Position numbers and translations under genes: made by a program
Part shown: one piece after another, positions 61,113 through 64,000 of the stretch
Position numbering within the stretch: position 1 is the stretch's first letter
How the letters are laid out: every line of letters starts with the position of its first letter
Source of the DNA: DAIRDK01 sp035403225
GTDB taxonomy: Bacteria > Bacteroidota > Bacteroidia > Bacteroidales > FEN-979
Direction: 5' to 3'
Assembly (NCBI GenBank): GCA_035403225.1
Contig: DAONET010000001.1
Span: 62,001 to 126,000 of the forward strand
Length of the DNA stretch: 64,000 bases
Notes under the pieces: model-generated
Databases searched by the model: none
What the model saw: only the letters and a program-made list of their open reading frames with translations
What the model was told of the DNA's origin: nothing

Positions 61113-61142
61113 TTTGATTTCTCCTTCAAACTCGTAATTTTG
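61113..61142 (+). promoter_or_regulatory. Complete Bacteroidetes promoter for gcvP
   Basis: TTTG at 61113-61116, 18-base spacer, TAATTTTG at 61135-61142, matching both boxes of the consensus. The ATG at 61177 is 34 bases downstream. No glycine riboswitch is seen in the leader. Confidence 0.8.
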
Positions 61143-61176
61143 CAGAAATATAAACTGTTATTTATTTCACAATACC

Positions 61177-64000
61177 ATGATCACAAACAATTTTGCTTAC
61201 AGACATAACGGACCTAACGGTGCCGAGGTCAACAAGATGTTGGAAAAGATCGGTGTAAAATCGCTTGATCAACTTATTGACGAAACGGTTCCGTCCAGTA
61301 TCCGGATGAAAGAACCCCTTCCCTTACCAACGGGCATAAATGAATTTCAATTTCTCACGCATCTGAAGGAATTGGCATCGAGGAACAAACTCTACAAAAC
61401 CTTTATCGGCACAGGGTATTACAACACGATCACACCTGCCGTCATCCTGCGTAACATTCTTGAGAACCCGGGTTGGTATACCGGATATACGCCATACCAG
61501 GCTGAAATTTCGCAGGGGCGTTTGGAAGCCTTGTTGAACTTCCAGACAGTGATCAGTGATCTCACGGGGATGCCCATTGCCAATGCTTCGTTACTGGATG
61601 AAGGCACGGCAGCCGCAGAAGCGATGATCATGCTTTTCAACTCACGCAGCCGTGATGCGGTAAAAAGAGGCGCCTGTCAGATCTTCGTTGCTGATGATCT
61701 GTTCCCTCAGAGTCTTGAAGTGATCAAAACCAGGTCAAAACCGCTGGGGATTGAAGTAGTGACAGGGAAACCTGATGTATTTACCTTCACCGATAATGTT
61801 TTTGGAGCGATCATTCAATACCCCGACCAGTTTGGATCGGTAAAAGATTACCGTCAGTTTGTCGAAAAGGCCCATGAGCATAAGCTGATGGTTGCCGTAG
61901 CAGCTGATATCATGAGCCTGTTGATGCTGACTCCTCCGGGTGAATGGGGAGCCGATGTCGTGTTTGGTTCGACGCAACGGCTGGGTATCCCGATGGGATA
62001 TGGCGGCCCTCATGCAGCCTTCTTTGCCACCCGTGATGAATTCAAACGTCAGATGCCGGGCAGGATCATAGGGATTTCCGTTGACGCTAACGGGAACCGT
62101 GCCCTCCGCATGGCGCTCCAGACCCGTGAACAGCATATCAAACGTGAACGGGCCACCTCCAACATCTGTACCTCTCAGGTGCTGCTGGCCATCATGGCAG
62201 GCATGTACGCCGTTTATCATGGCCCATGCGGACTGAAAAAGATCGCCCGTCACATCAACATCCTCGCCGGCGTGTTGGCGCAGGAAGTTCAGAAATACGG
62301 TTACAAACAACTCAATCAATATTTCTTCGACACGGTGCAAATCGAAATCCCCGACAGCACCAACATCACTGCCATCAGGCAGTCGATGCTCGAAAACAAG
62401 ATCAACCTGCGTTATATCGACGACACCCATATCGGCATCAGTGTTGATGAAGTAACCAGCGTAGCCGACATCAACCTGATCCTCTATCTGTTGGCAAAAG
62501 CAGCAGGGAAACCGTTCACGGAATTTATCTGTGAGAAGGAAAAATGCGAAAAGGTCAGCACCTTCCCGGGCGAGTTGGGAAGAAAATCATCGTATTTGGA
62601 ACACCCGGTATTCAACACCTATCACTCCGAAACGGAGATGATGAGGTACATGAAGAAACTCGAGATCAAGGATCTCTGTCTGAACAGATCGATGATCCCG
62701 CTGGGTTCCTGCACCATGAAGCTCAATGCTGCCGCTGAACTGTTTTCTTTAAGCTGGCCCGAATTCGGGAACCTGCATCCGTTCATCCCGAAGGACCAGG
62801 CCGGTGGCTACCAGTTCCTGATCAGCGCTTTGGAAAAGCAACTGGCCATTATCACCGGTTTCGATGCGGTAACTTTTATGCCTAACAGCGGTGCTGCAGG
62901 CGAATACACCGGTTTGATGATCATCCGCGAATACCATATCAGCCGCGGAGAAGGACACCGGAAAGTCTGCCTCATCCCCTCTTCTGCTCACGGCACCAAC
63001 CCTGCTTCTGCAGCCATGGCCGGAATGAAGATCGTGATCGTGAACTGCGATTCCAAAGGAAATATCGATGTCAACGACCTCCGCGAGAAAGCCGTTCAGA
63101 ACAAAGACAACCTGGCTGCTCTCATGATCACCTATCCTTCCACCCACGGGGTATTTGAAGAAGAGATCCTGGAGATCATGCACATCATTCACGAAAACGG
63201 CGGACAAGTTTACATGGATGGCGCCAACATGAATGCCCAGGTTGGTTTAACCAGCCCGGGGACCATCGGAGCGGACCTCTGCCACCTGAATCTCCACAAG
63301 ACCTTTGCTATCCCTCACGGCGGTGGCGGTCCTGGCGTCGGTCCTATCTGTACCTCCAAACACCTGACCCCGTTCCTTCCGAAACATATCATGGTAGAGA
63401 CCGGCGGCGACAAAGGCATCACGGCTGTTTCATCCGCGCCTTACGGAAGCGCCCTGGTTCTTCCCATCTCGTATGCTTACATTCTGATGATGGGCGGCGA
63501 AGGACTTACCGAAGCCACCAAGATGGCCATCCTGAACGCTAACTACATCAAGTCGTGCCTGGAACCCTATTATCCCATTCTGTATACCGGCAAAAACGGC
63601 CGTTGTGCGCATGAGATGATCCTCGACTGCAATGGCATTGACAAAATCACGGGCATGGGCGCCATCGATATTGCCAAACGGTTGATGGACTATGGATTCC
63701 ATGCGCCGACCGTGGCCTTCCCTGTTCACGGTACGCTGATGGTCGAACCTACGGAAAGCGAACCCTTCTCCGAAATGAATCGTTTCGTGGATGCCATGAT
63801 CTCCATCAAGGCAGAAGTTGACGAAGTGGCTGAAGGCAAAGCTGACAAGAAGGACAATGTGATCATGAATGCCCCGCACACGGCATTAATGGTCGCCTCC
63901 GACGACTGGAAGTTCCCGTATTCGAGAATGAAAGCCGCCTTCCCCATGCCGTGGTCTGCAGATGACAAGTACTGGCCGACCGTGACCCGGATTGACGACG
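61177..64000 (+). CDS. gcvP: Glycine dehydrogenase (decarboxylating), 3' end outside window
   Basis: The P protein of the glycine cleavage system, which decarboxylates glycine on PLP and passes the aminomethyl group to the lipoyl H protein. 941 codons are visible of about 950-960, so only the last few residues are missing. The PLP lysine is K708 in HLNLHKTFAIPHGGGGPG; other motifs include the N-terminal RHNGP, GTGYYNTITPAVI, SLLDEGTAAAEAM and GSCTMKLNAAAE. Both halves, fused as in most bacteria with a single P subunit, are intact. It is monocistronic as far as can be seen, with a full promoter. Confidence 0.96.
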   Translation, partial: MITNNFAYRHNGPNGAEVNKMLEKIGVKSLDQLIDETVPSSIRMKEPLPLPTGINEFQFLTHLKELASRNKLYKTFIGTGYYNTITPAVILRNILENPGWYTGYTPYQAEISQGRLEALLNFQTVISDLTGMPIANASLLDEGTAAAEAMIMLFNSRSRDAVKRGACQIFVADDLFPQSLEVIKTRSKPLGIEVVTGKPDVFTFTDNVFGAIIQYPDQFGSVKDYRQFVEKAHEHKLMVAVAADIMSLLMLTPPGEWGADVVFGSTQRLGIPMGYGGPHAAFFATRDEFKRQMPGRIIGISVDANGNRALRMALQTREQHIKRERATSNICTSQVLLAIMAGMYAVYHGPCGLKKIARHINILAGVLAQEVQKYGYKQLNQYFFDTVQIEIPDSTNITAIRQSMLENKINLRYIDDTHIGISVDEVTSVADINLILYLLAKAAGKPFTEFICEKEKCEKVSTFPGELGRKSSYLEHPVFNTYHSETEMMRYMKKLEIKDLCLNRSMIPLGSCTMKLNAAAELFSLSWPEFGNLHPFIPKDQAGGYQFLISALEKQLAIITGFDAVTFMPNSGAAGEYTGLMIIREYHISRGEGHRKVCLIPSSAHGTNPASAAMAGMKIVIVNCDSKGNIDVNDLREKAVQNKDNLAALMITYPSTHGVFEEEILEIMHIIHENGGQVYMDGANMNAQVGLTSPGTIGADLCHLNLHKTFAIPHGGGGPGVGPICTSKHLTPFLPKHIMVETGGDKGITAVSSAPYGSALVLPISYAYILMMGGEGLTEATKMAILNANYIKSCLEPYYPILYTGKNGRCAHEMILDCNGIDKITGMGAIDIAKRLMDYGFHAPTVAFPVHGTLMVEPTESEPFSEMNRFVDAMISIKAEVDEVAEGKADKKDNVIMNAPHTALMVASDDWKFPYSRMKAAFPMPWSADDKYWPTVTRIDD

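Noticed and set aside
61055..61176. Glycine riboswitch ahead of gcvP
   Set aside because: None of the conserved GGAGAG or CCGAAGGAGC-type segments occur and the leader downstream of the promoter is only about 30 bases.
1..64000. tRNA genes, insertion sequences, prophage or integrase genes
   Set aside because: No cloverleaf-like sequence with a conserved T-loop was recognised in the intergenic gaps, and no transposase or integrase motif or terminal inverted repeats were seen; short tRNAs could still be missed by eye.

Overview
The window is chromosomal DNA from a member of the Bacteroidetes (Bacteroidota), most likely an uncultured or environmental Bacteroidales-like lineage; I would not name a genus. 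The evidence is consistent: more than fifteen genes are preceded by the phylum-specific promoter element TAnnTTTG, most starts lack a Shine-Dalgarno sequence, there is a secreted protein with a type IX secretion (T9SS) C-terminal sorting domain, an ECF sigma factor paired with a membrane-anchored beta-barrel protein, a bTHX ribosomal protein, and several gene neighbourhoods typical of the phylum (Nif3 with a zinc-ribbon coiled-coil protein, YfhO with a glycosyltransferase, dnaB with the protein usually labelled asparagine synthetase B). The region is dense, with no gap above about 200 bases. I found no insertion sequence, prophage, tRNA or CRISPR array, and no sign of recent horizontal transfer.

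Layout, left to right. 1-4.9 kb (minus): the 5' part of argF, then an operon of an LtaS/MdoB-like phosphoglycerol transferase, a diacylglycerol kinase and a YbdG-like MscS channel. 5-7.8 kb (plus): citrate lyase as a CitD-CitE fusion plus CitF, followed by recQ. 9.7-12.8 kb: an ArnT-like glycosyltransferase, a polyprenol-phosphate-sugar-synthase-like GT2 and an alkyladenine DNA glycosylase. 12.8-15 kb (minus): HU, fmt and a membrane-anchored TPR protein. 15.1-16.9 kb: trmH, a long-tailed bTHX ribosomal protein and rsmG. 17-21 kb: an OPT-family oligopeptide transporter, a PqqD-like protein and a PepD dipeptidase, which read as a peptide uptake and cleavage set. 21-25.1 kb: rpmH, a YfhO membrane protein and a glycosyltransferase. 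25.2-28.8 kb: RNase P RNA, wecB and gyrB. 28.8-33.1 kb: a three-part export system (adaptor, MacB-like permease without its ATPase, TolC). 33.2-38.1 kb: ahpC, mazG, a PagL-like lipid A deacylase, a DUF2807 lipoprotein and proS. 38.2-44.8 kb: an aromatic and Gln/Thr-rich lipoprotein, a FadL-type porin, and a minus-strand Nif3/zinc-ribbon/TPR operon. 45-48.4 kb: a degenerate receiver-domain protein, lpxK, a small membrane protein and an LpxR-like lipid A deacylase. 48.5-54 kb: dnaB, a secreted protein of unknown function, then a minus-strand operon of a bifunctional-nuclease-family protein, thyA, folA and a lipoprotein. 54.2-61 kb: a membrane pyrophosphatase, an ECF sigma factor, an inner-membrane-anchored beta-barrel protein and a PKD-repeat T9SS cargo. 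61.2-64 kb: gcvP, cut just before its stop codon.

Envelope biology dominates the less ordinary part: lipid A synthesis and remodelling (LpxK, LpxR-like, PagL-like, ArnT-like), phosphoglycerol transfer with diacylglycerol recycling and an osmotic channel, exopolysaccharide precursors (WecB, GT4, YfhO), tripartite export and a possible trans-envelope sigma-control module. Housekeeping genes for replication, translation and one-carbon metabolism lie between. Five convergent gene pairs meet within a few bases of each other, so terminators appear mainly after isolated units such as hup, rpmH, hppA and the T9SS cargo gene.
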